From Zopfochytrium polystomum (Eukaryota; Chytridiomycota; Chytridiomycetes; Chytridiales; Chytridiaceae): a stretch of DNA of 64,000 nt. Shown here one piece after another: positions 11,312 to 24,707 of this stretch. Below the pieces are notes generated by a model. It worked only from the letters and a program-made list of their open reading frames with translations, was not told the origin of the DNA and did no database searches. The first letter of the stretch is position 1; each line of letters begins with the position of its first letter. A program made the position numbers and the translations under genes. The stretch is from assembly GCA_025765615.1 (NCBI GenBank), contig JAIVFJ010000048.1, forward strand, positions 124,001 to 188,000, written 5' to 3'.

Positions 11312-12280
11312 TCATGAAGATGCAAGCATTCCCTCTTCTTGAAGTATCTTCATAATCTGAAAAGCTATTTGCGAGTCTCCGATCACCTCCTGCTCGAACC
11401 TCCGAAGAAACAAAGGTGACTCGAAATCGGCAAAAGGGAAACCTGTAAGAATGTTTTGAAGCAAGGATTTGATGTGCGCCGGCTGCCCGTCTGCGGTAGA
11501 CACCTGGGTCTCCGGGTTAGTTTCACATCGCAAGCCATGGTGTGTGTGCGTGTGTGTGTGCGTGAGAATATGAATACCTCTAAAACTATTCCTCGGGGAA
11601 TCGACCCTACAAAGACAGTCCCCAACCTCACAGTCGAGTCGATCATTTTGAACGAAAGCCCCTGTGATTGGCGAAGCAACGTAACGAGGGTATCAACAGG
11701 GGCGGTTGTGCGATCGCCAACCGGCCACGCCTTGCCTCAACAAGCAGAACACGGCAGAAAAAAAAAAGAAGAAAACAAAAAGGGGGGGGAGGGGGGAGGG
11801 GGGCTTCTACCTCAATCGTCAAGGTCTGCCGCAGAATCCAAAACTGCTTGAGCTTTCCAAAAATGGGCTCCAGCTCCCGCTCCCCCGCGATGAACGCCTC
11901 CTCCTTTGTCGATCGATCCACGACCAGCGCGAATATCGCCAACGGGCTCGTCGAGTTGCTCAAAGTGTACAGCGCGCGGGACGCGATGGGGCTCTCGATC
12001 GGGTCCAGCCCGGGGACGATGACGGGGGCGGGGAGGTACAGGCGGCACGCGACGCGCCAGCGGGAGGAAGTGTGCCCCAGAAAGGTTTTGGAGATGCGCT
12101 CCTGCAGGACGCCTGCGGCCTCGCTCTCGGCGTTCCGAAAAAAGAAGATTCTCGTGGAGGCTGGGAGGAGTGAGGGGAGGGTGTGTGTGTGTGTGTAATA
12201 AGCGTATCCAGTGACCCGCGCGGTTAGGCAGTCGTCGATCAACCTCTGACGGGACGGGTCGTTCCTTCAAACTTACCCAT
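11312..12280 (-). CDS. MED20: MED20, Mediator complex head subunit
   Basis: Med20 binds Med18 in the Mediator head, linking activators to RNA polymerase II. Exons are 12277-12280, 11811-12160, 11578-11661 and 11312-11503, joining in phase to 209 residues, the usual length. The first exon is only ATGG; the donor GTAAGT follows at once. Conserved parts are the beta strands around TSPLAIFALVVDR, the region GLSFKMIDSTVRLGTVFVG with IPRGIVLE, and the C-terminal helices beginning GQPAHIKSLLQNILTGF. Poly-purine and GT-repeat tracts fill the introns. The 5' end faces VPS2 across a 292-bp shared promoter. Confidence 0.88.
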
Positions 12281-12572
12281 TGGCCCTTCTTAATTTTTGC
12301 TGGTTGCAATCAAACAATCAATCAATCAAAAAAAAAAAAAAACCATCGCAAGCCGGCACCCAATCAATTGTGCCACCCAGGCCCCCATCAGACCTCGTTC
12401 CGCCACGAGTCGCACCGACCTCCCGCAACAGCGAATCAATCTCGCTCGTAGCGATCCGCTCTTCTTTGCTCAGGACCGACCGACCCCCGTAGATCCCGCT
12501 TGCCCGCCCCCCTTCCCCCCCCCCCGTTTCATTCCAAAACCACACACACGCACACCCGGACAAGCGCGAAAA
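12281..12572. promoter_or_regulatory. Divergent promoter between MED20 and VPS2
   Basis: 292 bp separate two ATGs that point apart, so both genes must draw on this DNA. It contains CAATCAATCAATC at about 12312-12324, an A tract, and C-rich stretches near the VPS2 start. No TATA box is obvious. Confidence 0.55.
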
Positions 12573-13588
12573 ATGATCGACTACCTCTTTGGACAGCGCA
12601 AGACGCCCGCCGAGATGCTGAAGCAGCACCAGCGGGCCCTCAACAAAGCCATACGCGATCTGGACCGCGAGAGAACAAAGATGGAGCAGCAGGAAAAGAA
12701 GCTGATCGCCGACATCAAAAAGTCGGCCAAGCAGAACCAGATGGTAATGGGCGAATTCAATTAGTTAGAAACTTGTTCCACGTGTTTTTTTTGACCAAAA
12801 ATGTTGCCGGCTTCCGCCCCACCACACATCTCTACCCGAGCAGAGCGCGTGCAAAATCATGGCAAAGGATCTCGTTCGCACACGACGGTACATTCAAAAG
12901 TTTTACCAAATGCGTACGCAGTTGCAGGCGGTCGGGCTTCGGATTCAGGTGGGCGGTCGACTGGGTGCCAATTTATTTATTTATTTATTTTTTTTTTTTT
13001 GCACCTCACGTCCAAGCCCTTATTCAATCTTGTGTTCTCTCCGCCTGTGTTGATATTTAACTTTTTATGCTGTTGGGCTCTCCCAGACTATGCGATCCAA
13101 CCAAGCCATGGCGGACGCGCTCAAAGGCGTGACGAAAGCCATGCGGAGCATGAACAAGAACGTCAACCTCCCGGAAATTTCCAAAATCATGATGGAGTTT
13201 GAGCGCGAGTCTGAAATGATGAACATGAAGGAGGAAATGATGAACGACGCCATTGACGACGCCGTGGAAGAGGAGGACGACGAAGAGGAAAGCGAGGCCA
13301 TTGTGAATCAAGTCCTGGACGAGATTGGCATCAATTTGAACCAAGAGGTCTGTTGTGGGAGCGCCGCGGGTTTGCTGTCACTTGTTTTGTTGGACTTTGC
13401 TGACTCCCTCGTACCCGATGCCGTCGTCCTCGCCTCGTTCCAATGTTCTTTTATAAAATAATCAATTTTAGATGGTGGATGCGCCGACCGGGCGCGTTGG
13501 CGGCAAGGTTCGCGAATCGGATCCTGAGCCGCTCCTGGCCGACGATCTTGGGCTGCAAGAGAGGCTCAACAACCTGCGCAAGGATTGA
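12573..13588 (+). CDS. VPS2: VPS2/CHMP2, ESCRT-III subunit
   Basis: Vps2 polymerises with Vps24 on Snf7 filaments in membrane scission and recruits the AAA ATPase Vps4. Phase-checked exons are 12573-12743, 12844-12948, 13087-13347 and 13472-13588, giving 217 residues. The N-terminal helix MIDYLFGQRKTPAEMLKQHQ is the CHMP2 type. It is followed by KIMAKDLVRTRRYIQKFY, KIMMEFERESEMMNMKEEMM and the acidic autoinhibitory region. The C-terminus LGLQERLNNLRKD is a MIM1 motif for the Vps4 MIT domain. Basic N-terminal and acidic C-terminal halves match the family. Confidence 0.95.
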
Positions 13589-13894
13589 TGCGTCAGCATG
13601 GTGTGTGTTGGTGGGGCGGCGGCTATGTGGCAGTTTTTTTTGTGGGTTTTTGGATACAATACTCTTTGACAATGCTCGGGGTTTTGCGTCGGGCGAAGGG
13701 GTAGTGGGGGAAGTTGCTTTCTTTTTCTTCTGAGTTTTCGTCGGCGCTTCAACGAGGGGTCCATCTCAAGCTTCATATCGAAATCACAACAAGAAGGACC
13801 ACCACCCAACCTTGCACAAAGAAAAAGAGGAAAAAGAAAAAAAAAAGAAGAAAAAAGAAAAGAAAAAAAGAAAAAGAAAAACCAGAATTGCAGA
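13589..13894. other. VPS2-MFAP1 intergenic region
   Basis: 306 bp with the VPS2 3' end and MFAP1 promoter. The 70 bp before the MFAP1 ATG are almost pure purine (AAGAA and GAAAA units). No gene seen. Confidence 0.5.
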
Positions 13895-15658
13895 ATGAAC
13901 CCATCGCAGCGCCGACCGCCCGCGTCCGCCCCAGCCCGGCCAAAGCCAACTCGCTATTGGCGCGGCCAAGCCCCCGCGCCGGAGCGAGACTCCGACGACT
14001 CCGCCGACGAAAACGGCGACATTGCCGCAGATCACATCGAGCTCCTTCAGCAGCAGCAGAACCAGGCGCCCCGCCAGGCGTACATCACCGTCATCACAAA
14101 TCCCACACCCGCAGCGGCCTCCGCCGCCGCCGCAGCCAACGATCCCAGACTCCGACGTCTCCAGCAGAGCCGGAGAGACGCCGCCGCAGCCACTGCCTCT
14201 GCGGACGGGAAGGCGGCGCGGCTGCGGCGGCGGCGGGAGGAGCTGGAAGAGGAGGAGGAGGAGAATCGGGACGGTGGCGATGCGGTGGATCGTCGCGGTG
14301 ACGAGGTCCGGAAACTGTCTATCAACGACGGCGGCGGCGGAGGAGGAGGAGGACGTGGCGACGACGCCGACGCCGATGAGGACGATGAGGAGGCGGCTGT
14401 GCGGCGGCGACAGCGCATAAAGGAGCTTGCGAGTCGGAGAAGGGAGCAGGAGGCGCTGGAGGCGGCGGCGGCCGAGGAGGAGGAGCTGGAGGTAAACGTG
14501 TTTGCTCTTCGCGATTTCTTGACTGTGGCATTTTGAAACCACCCCCTTCCCCTAACGCCCTCGTTCGTGGTCTCGAAAACTCAAGGACGTCCCTGAAGCA
14601 GAAGCTCCGGAGGAGAGCGAGGAAGATTCCGAGTCCGAGTACACCACCGATTCGTCCGACGATGAAGCTGCGGGTCGGAGGACTCTGTTTAAACCAGTGT
14701 TCATTCCCAAGTAGGTGCGCTTTCCGTTTATCCCTCGTTGAAAATGACGTTGACAACGCGCGTCTTTGTTGGCGGTGAAGAGCAATGAGGGAAACACTGC
14801 AGGACAAGGAGAAGCAAGCGGAGGAAGAGGAGCTTGCGGAGAAACGCCGGCAAGAGGAGGCCGAGGAACGCAGAAAGGAATCGCAAAAGCTGTTGGAGGA
14901 CGAGATAAAAAAAGCGGAAGCTGCAGGTCGGCTGTCTTTTCTTCAGTAACGAAGGTGGCTCAGTGCAGGGTTCTCACTTTCTCGACTTTCTTGTTGTAAC
15001 TCGCAGCAAAGATCAATGACCAGCCGATCGAAGTGGACGATACCGACGGCCTAAACGAAGAAGAGGAATACGCGGCGTGGAAGCTGCGGGAGCTTATGCG
15101 CATAAAGCGAGACAAGGAGGAGCGGGAAGCACAGGAGCGCGAGGAGGCCGAAAAGGAGCGACGCCGGCTCATGACCGACGCTGAAGTCATTGCAGAGAAG
15201 GAAAAGCTCAACCCGAAAAAAGAGTCGTCCAGCTACCGATTCCTGCAAAAGTACTACCACAAAGGAGCGTTCTACGTCGATGACGGGGACTCCGTCCTCA
15301 AGCGGGATTTCAACGAGCCCACATTGGAGGACCGTTTCGACAAGTCGCTGCTGCCGAGCGTCATGCAGGTCAAGAAGTTTGGGCGGTCTGGCCAGACAAA
15401 GTGGACACACTTGACCAACGAGGATACGAGTATAAACGTGAGTGCGTGCCCTTTCTTTTCCGAATTTTTTTTTTTGATTCTTCATTTTTTGCACCACTTT
15501 GCTAATCTTTTGGGGCATCATCGCTCGCCGGTCGTCCCCACCAGCGCGACTCTGCATGGTTTAAATCCACTGACGTCAACAAGAGGACCACGGAGAAAAT
15601 GGCGGGCATGAAGCAGAGTTTTGCAAAGCCGACTGCGAAAAGACGAAAGATGGACTAG
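13895..15658 (+). CDS. MFAP1: MFAP1-type spliceosomal B-complex protein
   Basis: MFAP1 (Spp381 in budding yeast) is a pre-mRNA splicing factor of the activated tri-snRNP/B complex. Exons 13895-14491, 14586-14710, 14781-14926, 15007-15437 and 15545-15658 join in phase to 470 residues. The C-terminal half is highly conserved: NEEEEYAAWKLRELMRIKRD, LNPKKESSSYRFLQKYYHKG, the segment GAFYVDD, LLPSVMQVKKFGRSGQTKWT, and the terminus RDSAWFKSTD with a basic tail. The N-terminus has PTRYWRGQAP, then low-complexity acidic and alanine-rich coiled-coil sequence. The family identity rests on the C-terminal block and is strong. Confidence 0.92.
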
Positions 15659-15897
15659 CATGCTTCCGTGGGGCTCGCTGCATTCACTATTTACTTTTTC
15701 TTGATCCACCATCTAATTTGTCACACCGGTTAACGAATATAAGTCTGTATGAGGATGGCCCTAAGTGTGGAGGATTTTCACACTGTCTTTCGAAATTGAC
15801 AAGGAATCGCCCTGCCCCAATCACGGGCGCCGAGCCCTCCACACGCTTTTCTTTCTTTTCTTTTCTTTTCATTCTTTCATTCTTTTTGTTCCTGTTT

Positions 15898-15953
<56 letters not shown>

Positions 15954-16091
15954 TCCACCCTTAGTCTCCTCCCTGTCTGTCTCTCATACTCTCTGTACTT
16001 TCCCACGTTCCTTTTTTTTTCTTTTCTTCCCTATTTTTTCCCTTTTTTTTTTTCAGTTCCCCTCCCTCCGCCTTATCACCCAAACCCAAAC
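15659..16091. promoter_or_regulatory. MFAP1-TEF3 intergenic region, TEF3 promoter
   Basis: 433 bp. The right half is an extended pyrimidine tract running up to the TEF3 ATG; such tracts are common before highly expressed fungal translation genes (inference). Confidence 0.5.
15896..15955 (+). repeat. (TTTC)n microsatellite before TEF3
   Basis: About fourteen perfect TTTC units within a longer T/C tract (about 15848-16066). Confidence 0.95.
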
Positions 16092-19000
16092 ATGACGGCA
16101 GCTGCACCCGCCGCCGCCACTGCCGCCTCAAACCCAGATGCAATTGCCGCCGCCCTGAAGGGCCTCTACACCGCCGAGACTTCCGACGAGTGCGTCGACA
16201 TTGCTGACTCGCTGGCCAACCTGCTTGTCGAGGCCGACGGCCTCGGCGGCGGCGGTGGCGTCCGCGCCATCATCGACAACGGCGTCTTCGACAACCTCAT
16301 CGCCGCCGCCCAGAACAAAAAGTCGGGCCTCGCCCGCGAGGGCGCCATGATCGGCTTCGCAGCCATCTTCAAGCGCCTCGGCGCCGGGGCCGTCCCCTTC
16401 TTCCTCCGCACAATCCCCGTCATCTTTGAGGCCATCGCCGACAAGGGCCAGGTCGTCCGCGACGCTGCCTCCGTCGCCCTCAAGCGCTTCGCAAAGCTAC
16501 CGTCTCCCGCCGCCGTCCGCCCTCACATTATCCCCCTTCTCGATCAGCACGGTCTCCCGTCGGCGAAAAAGTGGCAGACTCGTGTGGCCGCTCTTCAGAT
16601 GCTGTCTAAAATGGCTGAACGGGCACCGGAGCAGATCGGCGAATGTTTGGTCGAGCTGATCCCAAAGATTACAGACTGCGTGAACGACACCAAGCCAGAG
16701 GTTTGTTCTTGTCCCGTAGAGTCACATTGTCATTCATGGCTGAACGAATTCTTTCTCTTATCAGGTTGCAAAGGCTGGCTACGAGTGTTTGACGGCCATT
16801 TGCAAAGTGGTCAACAACAATGACCTGATACCAAAGATTCCGATTCTCGTTAGCGGCATCACTCGACCCACCCAAATAACTGATTGCATTCAAAAACTGT
16901 CCGGAACAACCTTTGTCGCCGAGGTCACTGGGCCTGCCCTCGCCATTCTCGTTCCGATCCTCGTTCGCGCCCTGGCGGATCGGTCCCAGGCCGTCCAGCG
17001 CCAGACAGTTATTATTATCGATAACCTCTGCAAGCTCGTTCGGGATCCCAAGGATGCAGGACAGTTCCTCCCCCAGCTGCTGCCAGGGTTGGACAAAATC
17101 ATCGAAATGGCTGCTTTCCCTGAAGTCCGGGCTCTCGCCACGGCAGCGCGGAATACTCTGGTTAAGGCGGGCGGTGCCGTGACGAACATTCCCGAACCAG
17201 TTGCTGACGAGGTAAAAATGCCTCTTTTTGTATTTTCGACGAATCAGGGTTCCTGACACATGAACAAAGTTCAAAACTTCATACGTATACACATACCTCG
17301 AAAAGTGTGTCGTGGATGCATCGGGAGTGTTTGTCGACTCCTTGTTCGCGTCAGCTCTGGAGTATGCAGCACCAGTGTGCGCAGAAATGATTACGGAAGA
17401 CCGGGTTACGGTTGCAGAGTGGAAGGAGTTTGATGTTGTGGACTCGATCCTGGGGAATTTCATTACCAAAGCCGAGACCCAGAAAGCTGTCAAATCCTTC
17501 CTTGACCACTATCAAAAGCTTTTGAAGGTAATTCTTTGCAGACGTTTCTTTGTTTTTTTTTTTTTGTTTGTTTTTTTTGTTTCTGAGCAAGCCGCAGAAA
17601 AAGAGCCATATCGGCGAGGACGATACACCCGACGGATCAGTTGAGCTGTGCAACTGTGACTTCAGGTAAAGCTATCAAATATCTCGAGAAAAAACAGCTG
17701 AACCTTTCGCTCAGTCTTGCTTACGGAGGAATGATGCTCCTAAACCATACCAACTTGACACTTCGCACTGGAAAGCGCTATGGATTGTGTGGTGCAAACG
17801 GTGCGGGCAAGACTACTCTCATGCGCGCCATTGCGGGAGGCAAAGTGGATGGGTTTCCACCTTACGATGTCCTCAAAACCGTCATGGTGGAGCACAGTTT
17901 GCAGGGCGAAGACGCCTCTCTTCCCATCATCGACTTCGTGATTGCTGGTTAGTGAATTCGCCTTGAAATATTAAGACGTTAGCCTGAAGAATCTGTTCTA
18001 TAAGATCCAAAACTGTCGGGCGCCACGAAGGACGATGTTGCAAATGCCCTGAAACAGGTCGGCTTCACCCCCACAATGCAGCAGAGCCCTGTTGGGTCTC
18101 TTTCTGGTGGTTGGAAGATGAAACTGGAACTTGCCAGGGCGATCCTCATGAACGCGGATGTTCTCCTTCTCGATGAACCAACCAACCACTTGGATGTGGA
18201 AAACATCAAATGGTTGGAAGACTACTTGAACTCTCAAACGAAAGTGACATCCGTAATCGTCTCCCACGACTCAGTGAGTATTGTCATACGTTGGACAGTA
18301 TCAGTATTTGACAACTCATCTACGCTATTCAGAGCTTTTTGGACAACGTATGCACTCATATCATTCATTACGAACGCAAAAAGTTGGTTTACTACAAAGG
18401 CAATCTTAGCGCGTATGTATTTTAAATCACAGCGCCCCTTCTACTGTTCCTAAACCCATTATGTAGCTTTGTAAAGCTGCGGCCCGAGGCGAAGTCGTAC
18501 TATACTCTCACCGCCAGCCAAGTCAAGTTCTCTTTCCCCCCGCCCAGTATACTCGTTGGCGTCAGATCAAACACGAAGTCCATTCTCTACATGAACAATG
18601 TAACCTATACTTATCCCGGTGCCTCGAAGAAGTCCCTCAACAATGCCAGTGTGTCTGTCTCGCTTTCTTCACGCGTTGGAATTGTGGGTCCAAACGGAGC
18701 TGGTACGGTTGAAGTGGTTGTGCAATCTTTTTGTTCCTTCTAATGCCCATCATTTATGCAGGAAAGTCAACGCTCATCAAATGCCTCCTTGGCGAAGTCA
18801 TTCCACAAGAAGGCACTGTCTGGAAACACCCGAACCTGCGAGTTGGCTACGTTGCTCAGCACGCATTCCACCATCTCGAGCAGCACCTGGACTTGACTCC
18901 CAACCAGTACATTCAGTGGCGTTATGCCTACGGCGATGACCGCGAGGTCCACGAAAAGGCTACTCGCCTCATCTCATCCGAGGAGAAGGCGATGATGGAA

Positions 19001-19842
19001 AAGTTCATCGAGCACGAGGGGGAAAAGAAGCAGATTGAGGTGTGTTGTGACACTCACAAATTTCACCCAACGTATGGCTCACGGTCTTTGTACCAGTATA
19101 TTTTGGGTAGGCAAAAGCTGAAAAAGTCGTTCCGCTATGAAGTGAAGTGGGTTGGAAAGAAGCACAAGTTCAACTCTTTCCTTCCTCGTGAGCTGCTCAT
19201 GGATCTTGGATTCGCCAAACTGGTGCAACAGTTTGACGACCATGAGTCTGCGCGTGAGGGTCTTGGGTACCGAGAGCTCATTCCGTCGGTCATCCGCAAG
19301 CATTTCGAGGAAGTTGGATTAGACGGAGACATTGCGGACCACAATTTAATCGGTGGACTTAGTGGAGGACAAAAAGTGAAGGTTGTCATTGCGGCCTGTA
19401 TGTGGCAGAACCCGCATCTTCTGGTTCTTGACGAAGTAAGTTGAACTAACCGACGCGCCGCACACAGAAAAATACTGATCATTCCGAACAGCCGACGAAT
19501 TTTCTCGACCGTGACAGTTTGGGTGGCCTTGCAGTGGCGATCCGCGACTGGGCCGGAGGTGTCGTTATGATTTCCCATAACGAGGAGTTCCTCACCGCTC
19601 TCTGCCCCGAGATTTGGCGCGTGGAAGCGGGCAACCTTACCCACCAAGGAAAGTCGGAAGTCAAGCTCGCCAACTTTGAAGATCAGGCGGCAGAGGCGAA
19701 GAAGATCGATGATAGGGTTCGCCCAAAGAAGAAGAAGCTGACGAGGAACCAGATCAAGGAGCGCGACGCCCGGCGGAGGGAGAGACATTTGAAGTGGCTT
19801 ATCGAGGGTGGGCCCCGCCCGGCGGACACCGACTCGGACTAA
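16092..19842 (+). CDS. TEF3: Translation elongation factor 3 (eEF3), ABC-F ATPase
   Basis: eEF3 releases E-site tRNA from the ribosome and is characteristic of fungi. Eleven phase-checked exons (16092-16700, 16765-17211, 17270-17527, 17598-17665, 17715-17947, 18005-18273, 18333-18412, 18467-18702, 18762-19039, 19097-19435, 19492-19842) give 1055 residues; yeast has 1044. The order is N-terminal HEAT repeats, four-helix bundle, ABC1, ABC2 and a basic tail. ABC1 has Walker [11 protein letters not shown], signature [14 protein letters not shown] and Walker [15 protein letters not shown]2 has [20 protein letters not shown] and LVLDEPTNFLD. The chromodomain-like insert specific to eEF3 ([18 protein letters not shown]) sits inside ABC2. 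The tail [20 protein letters not shown] is the ribosome-binding lysine-rich end. The 57-bp intron at 19040-19096 has no stop and keeps frame if retained. Confidence 0.97.
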
Positions 19843-20306
19843 ATACTGCGCCTGGACGTCCCTCTCGCTTGCGCTTTCGTTCTCTCCACTGTTTGCAGTT
19901 TGCAGTTTGTCTGCCCCTCTTGTCTCTTCCTCTCTCTCTCTTTACATTGTTTCCTCTCATCTACTTGTTCTCGGTGACCGCCCAGCGTCCCAGCTCACTT
20001 TTCCCTGTTTCAACACACCGTACTTTTTTAGAATTTGATGTTGTTGCTGGGGTGGAATTGCGCCCAAGTCGTTGTTGTTGTTGTTCGTCGTCTGGTCTTT
20101 TCCTTCGTCGTCTTTGCGTTTGCCACTCTTTTGCCACTTTCGCCGCCAGATTGGTCTGCTTTTGCACTGCCACCGCCTTTCCTTTCTCTCCTTCTGGCCA
20201 ACTTTTTTTTCCTTTTTTTTTTGTTTTTTTTATTTTGACCCGCCCGTCCAACTAATAAACCACGTGATCCAGAATTCGAACCCCTTCTTGATCCATCCCG
20301 CCCGCC
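19843..20306. other. TEF3-ABD1 intergenic region
   Basis: 464 bp, strongly pyrimidine-rich (CTCTCT, TTGTTG and T tracts). It contains the TEF3 3' end and the ABD1 promoter. No gene seen. Confidence 0.5.
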
Positions 20307-21579
20307 ATGTCAGCAGCAGCAGCCGCACCATCGCAAGTTGTCGCAAACCACTACAATGCGCGGCCGCAGATCGGCCGGGAACAGCGAAAGGAGTCGGTGA
20401 TCTACCACCTGAAGAACCTCAACAACTGGACCAAGAGCGTGCTCATCTCAAAGTTCGTGCGCAGCGGCGATCGCGTCCTGGACTTTTGCTGCGGCAAGGG
20501 CGGCGACCTGCAAAAGTGGCGCCAGGGAAACGTGGCTTCGCTGGTCGGCGTAGGTAAGAAGAAGGGAGGCTTTCCTTTTTGCGCTTCGCGCTTTCCACGA
20601 AGACAAAGACGCCCCCTCTCTTTCCAACATCCCACACCACCAGCGCCCTCTATTCTCAACTCTCTTTTTTTCTCGAATGCCCCAGACATTGCCAGCGTGT
20701 CCATCGAGCACTCCAAGCAGCGCTTCAGCGAGGGCAGCTTCCGGTTCACCGCCGACTTTTTCGCGGCCGACTGCTTCGCGGTCCGGCTCGCCGACCGGCT
20801 GCCGCCGGCCTCGTTCGACCTGGTCAGCTGCCAGTTTGCCCTGCACTACTGCGCAGAGTCCAGGGAGAAGACCATGCGCGCCTTGCAGAATGTCGCGACG
20901 ATGCTCAAGCCGGGCGGCGTCTTTATCGGCACCGTGCCTAATGCGTATCGGATCGTGTGAGGATTGTTTTTTTTTTGTGCTTTTTTTTTTTTTCTTCGTG
21001 CGCGTGTTCTTTTTTTTGGCTTGGGAGCAAGGGGCTGTTTGGTAAATGGTTGGGAACAAGGTAATAACCTGTGGCGACGTTCCCGCCCCCTCGGACCACA
21101 GCAAAAAGCTACAAACCGCGCCGGACCTCTCCTTTGGAAACTCGATATACAAGATCACCTTTGACGACAAATCCAGCTTTCCGATGTACGGCCATCGATA
21201 CATGTTTGAGCTCGCGGACGCGATAGACAACTGCCCAGAGTACCTGCTGAATTTCCGGAACCTTGTTCGGTAAAAAAGAAAAATACTCTTTGGCCCAGTT
21301 CCTCGACACGGTCAACCAGTCTTTGTGACCCAAACATTTCTCTCCCTCCCTCTCCCTCGCGTACCTCCTTTGAAAAACAGAATAGCGGAGCTGTTTGAAC
21401 TGGAACTGGTGTACCGGAAAGCGTTCCACGACCTGTTTGTGGAAGAGTCCGCGTCCGAGGAGCACCGCGCGCTGCTGTACCGGATGAACGTGCTGGACCG
21501 GAACGGGACGATTTCTCCGGACGAGTGGGAGGCGTCGGGGATCTATATGGCGTTTGCCTTTCGCAAGAAGCTGTCGTGA
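20307..21579 (+). CDS. ABD1: mRNA cap guanine-N7 methyltransferase
   Basis: This enzyme methylates the GpppN cap with S-adenosylmethionine in the nucleus. Exons 20307-20553, 20686-20956, 21102-21269 and 21381-21579 join in phase to 294 residues. N-terminal VANHYNARPQIGREQRKES and LKNLNNWTKSVLI are the cap methyltransferase signature. The AdoMet motif I is VLDFCCGKGGDLQKW, and FDLVSCQFALHYC with PGGVFIGTVPNAY follow, then GNSIYKITFDD and FPMYGHRYMFELADA. The C-terminus covers the lid and end of the fold. It is shorter than the yeast enzyme (436 residues), lacking the N-terminal extension only; the catalytic domain looks complete. Confidence 0.95.
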
Positions 21580-21811
21580 CGGGGGCCGCTCGGGGGAAGC
21601 GTAGTGCGCGTTATTGTGAATTTTTTTTTTCTTCTTACCCCCAGACGTGTCTCCTGGCGGCACCTCAGCTGCTTTTGTTGCTTTTTCTCTTTTCTGGGCT
21701 CACAAGTGAAACAAAAGGGTGACTCGAAGACAAAGACAAGAAATAAAGAAAGAAAGAAAGAAAGAAAGAAAGAAACTCTCCCCGGACTTGTCAGCAGAGT
21801 GAGATCGCACA
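21580..21811. other. ABD1-TRM61 intergenic region with (GAAA)n tract
   Basis: 232 bp. An AATAAA at about 21742 is followed by (GAAA)n to about 21774. The TRM61 ATG lies 38 bp after it. Confidence 0.5.
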
Positions 21812-23312
<1,501 letters not shown>

Positions 23313-23613
23313 TGAAACTTGATCAACCTGGAGGGGTGGAGCATGCCCTTTTTTATTGTTGGACAGAGGGACTTTGGGGGGGCGTTGAGGGGGGCGGGCC
23401 AGTGCGCAGGGATGTTGCATCGCCGCATGCGACTGACTTGTTCTAGGACTGCCGCGAACCACCATGTCCGAAAATTTCGTGATTTTTGCTGGGCGGCGCT
23501 GGTCTTCGCTTGGTTTCCTTCTTGCTTTGTGGACTCCCAGCCGTTCAAACTCCGATTCTCGACGTGGCCCGCCCGCCCGCCCTCTTCGCCAACCACTGAT
23601 CTCTCTCAATCGC
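23313..23613. other. TRM61-BRN1 intergenic region
   Basis: 301 bp. An in-frame ATG at 23464 could extend BRN1 by 50 residues, but that stretch does not resemble the family. Confidence 0.4.
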
Positions 23614-24669
23614 ATGGTCCAACCAGCGCCACAGGCGCCCGCCGCCCCGAAATGGAGCTACGAGGAGTGGATGAAGCTCGTCGCCGACAGGGTGAGGGGA
23701 TGGGGACAATATGGGCGATACTTGGAACTACACACCGCGCGCCGCGCAGCCGAACCTCAACCCCGCATTGGACGAAAACCCCCGTCGCAGCGCAGCCACC
23801 CCGACCGCTCCCACCCGCCTGCGTGCTTCCATCCCACCTTGACGCATCGCTGCTCCTCTTCCCTTCCGATCTTGCGTGAATCATGCTAACGCCGCGCTCA
23901 CAACATAATGCCCACAACAGAAAATCAATGCGTCCAACACCTGGAACCTTGGGCTGATCGACCACTTCCACGAGGGCGAATTCCTTCGCGACGGCGACAG
24001 CATCAATTTCCAAAAGGCATCGGGCACATTGGACGGATGTGTCGTGATTTACTCGTCGCGGGTCGACTCTGTTGATTCGGAAACCAGGGCGTTGCTCAAC
24101 GGCCTGTTTGACTCTGGTACGGCGGATACAGTTATATACGTGCCAAACACACAGAAAAATACATTTGCTCACCCGAACGGCTTCCCCTGTAATCATATAG
24201 GAAAAGGGGATGACGCTGATTCGAACGATGAGGACGGCCATTCCGGAGACGAAGTTAAAAAGAAGCGACAGGTTGGAGTCCACTTTCACTTGGTAATCGG
24301 CAATTAATGAGAACATGCATGGCGGGTAGGCCGGAAGAGTCGGCGCAACACTAGAAAAGGACCCTACAGCCCTCGACATCAAGAAAATAGACCGCGAATA
24401 CCTCATTGACCCGCTTTTCAAGAAAACGTCGGCCGACTTTGACGAGGGAAGCGCGAGCGGGTTGCTGCTCAATCACCTTTCCATGTCGAGCGAAGGCAGG
24501 ATCGTCTTTGACGCCAGCGACGATACTTCTACACGGAAGCAAATCGGCGAGGACGCGACATCTGGAGGGGACGCGCCGGAGCAGCGTGTCTCCATCGCGA
24601 AACTGCGAGGTGCGTCGGGCTGACTTCTTCAACCTCTTTTTTTTTTCCCCACGGAAGACAAGCTTACGC

Positions 24670-24707
<38 letters not shown>

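Noticed and set aside
13784..14542. Minus-strand ORF of 252 residues opposite MFAP1 exon 1
   Set aside because: Its composition mirrors the repeat-rich exon and it has no recognisable motif.
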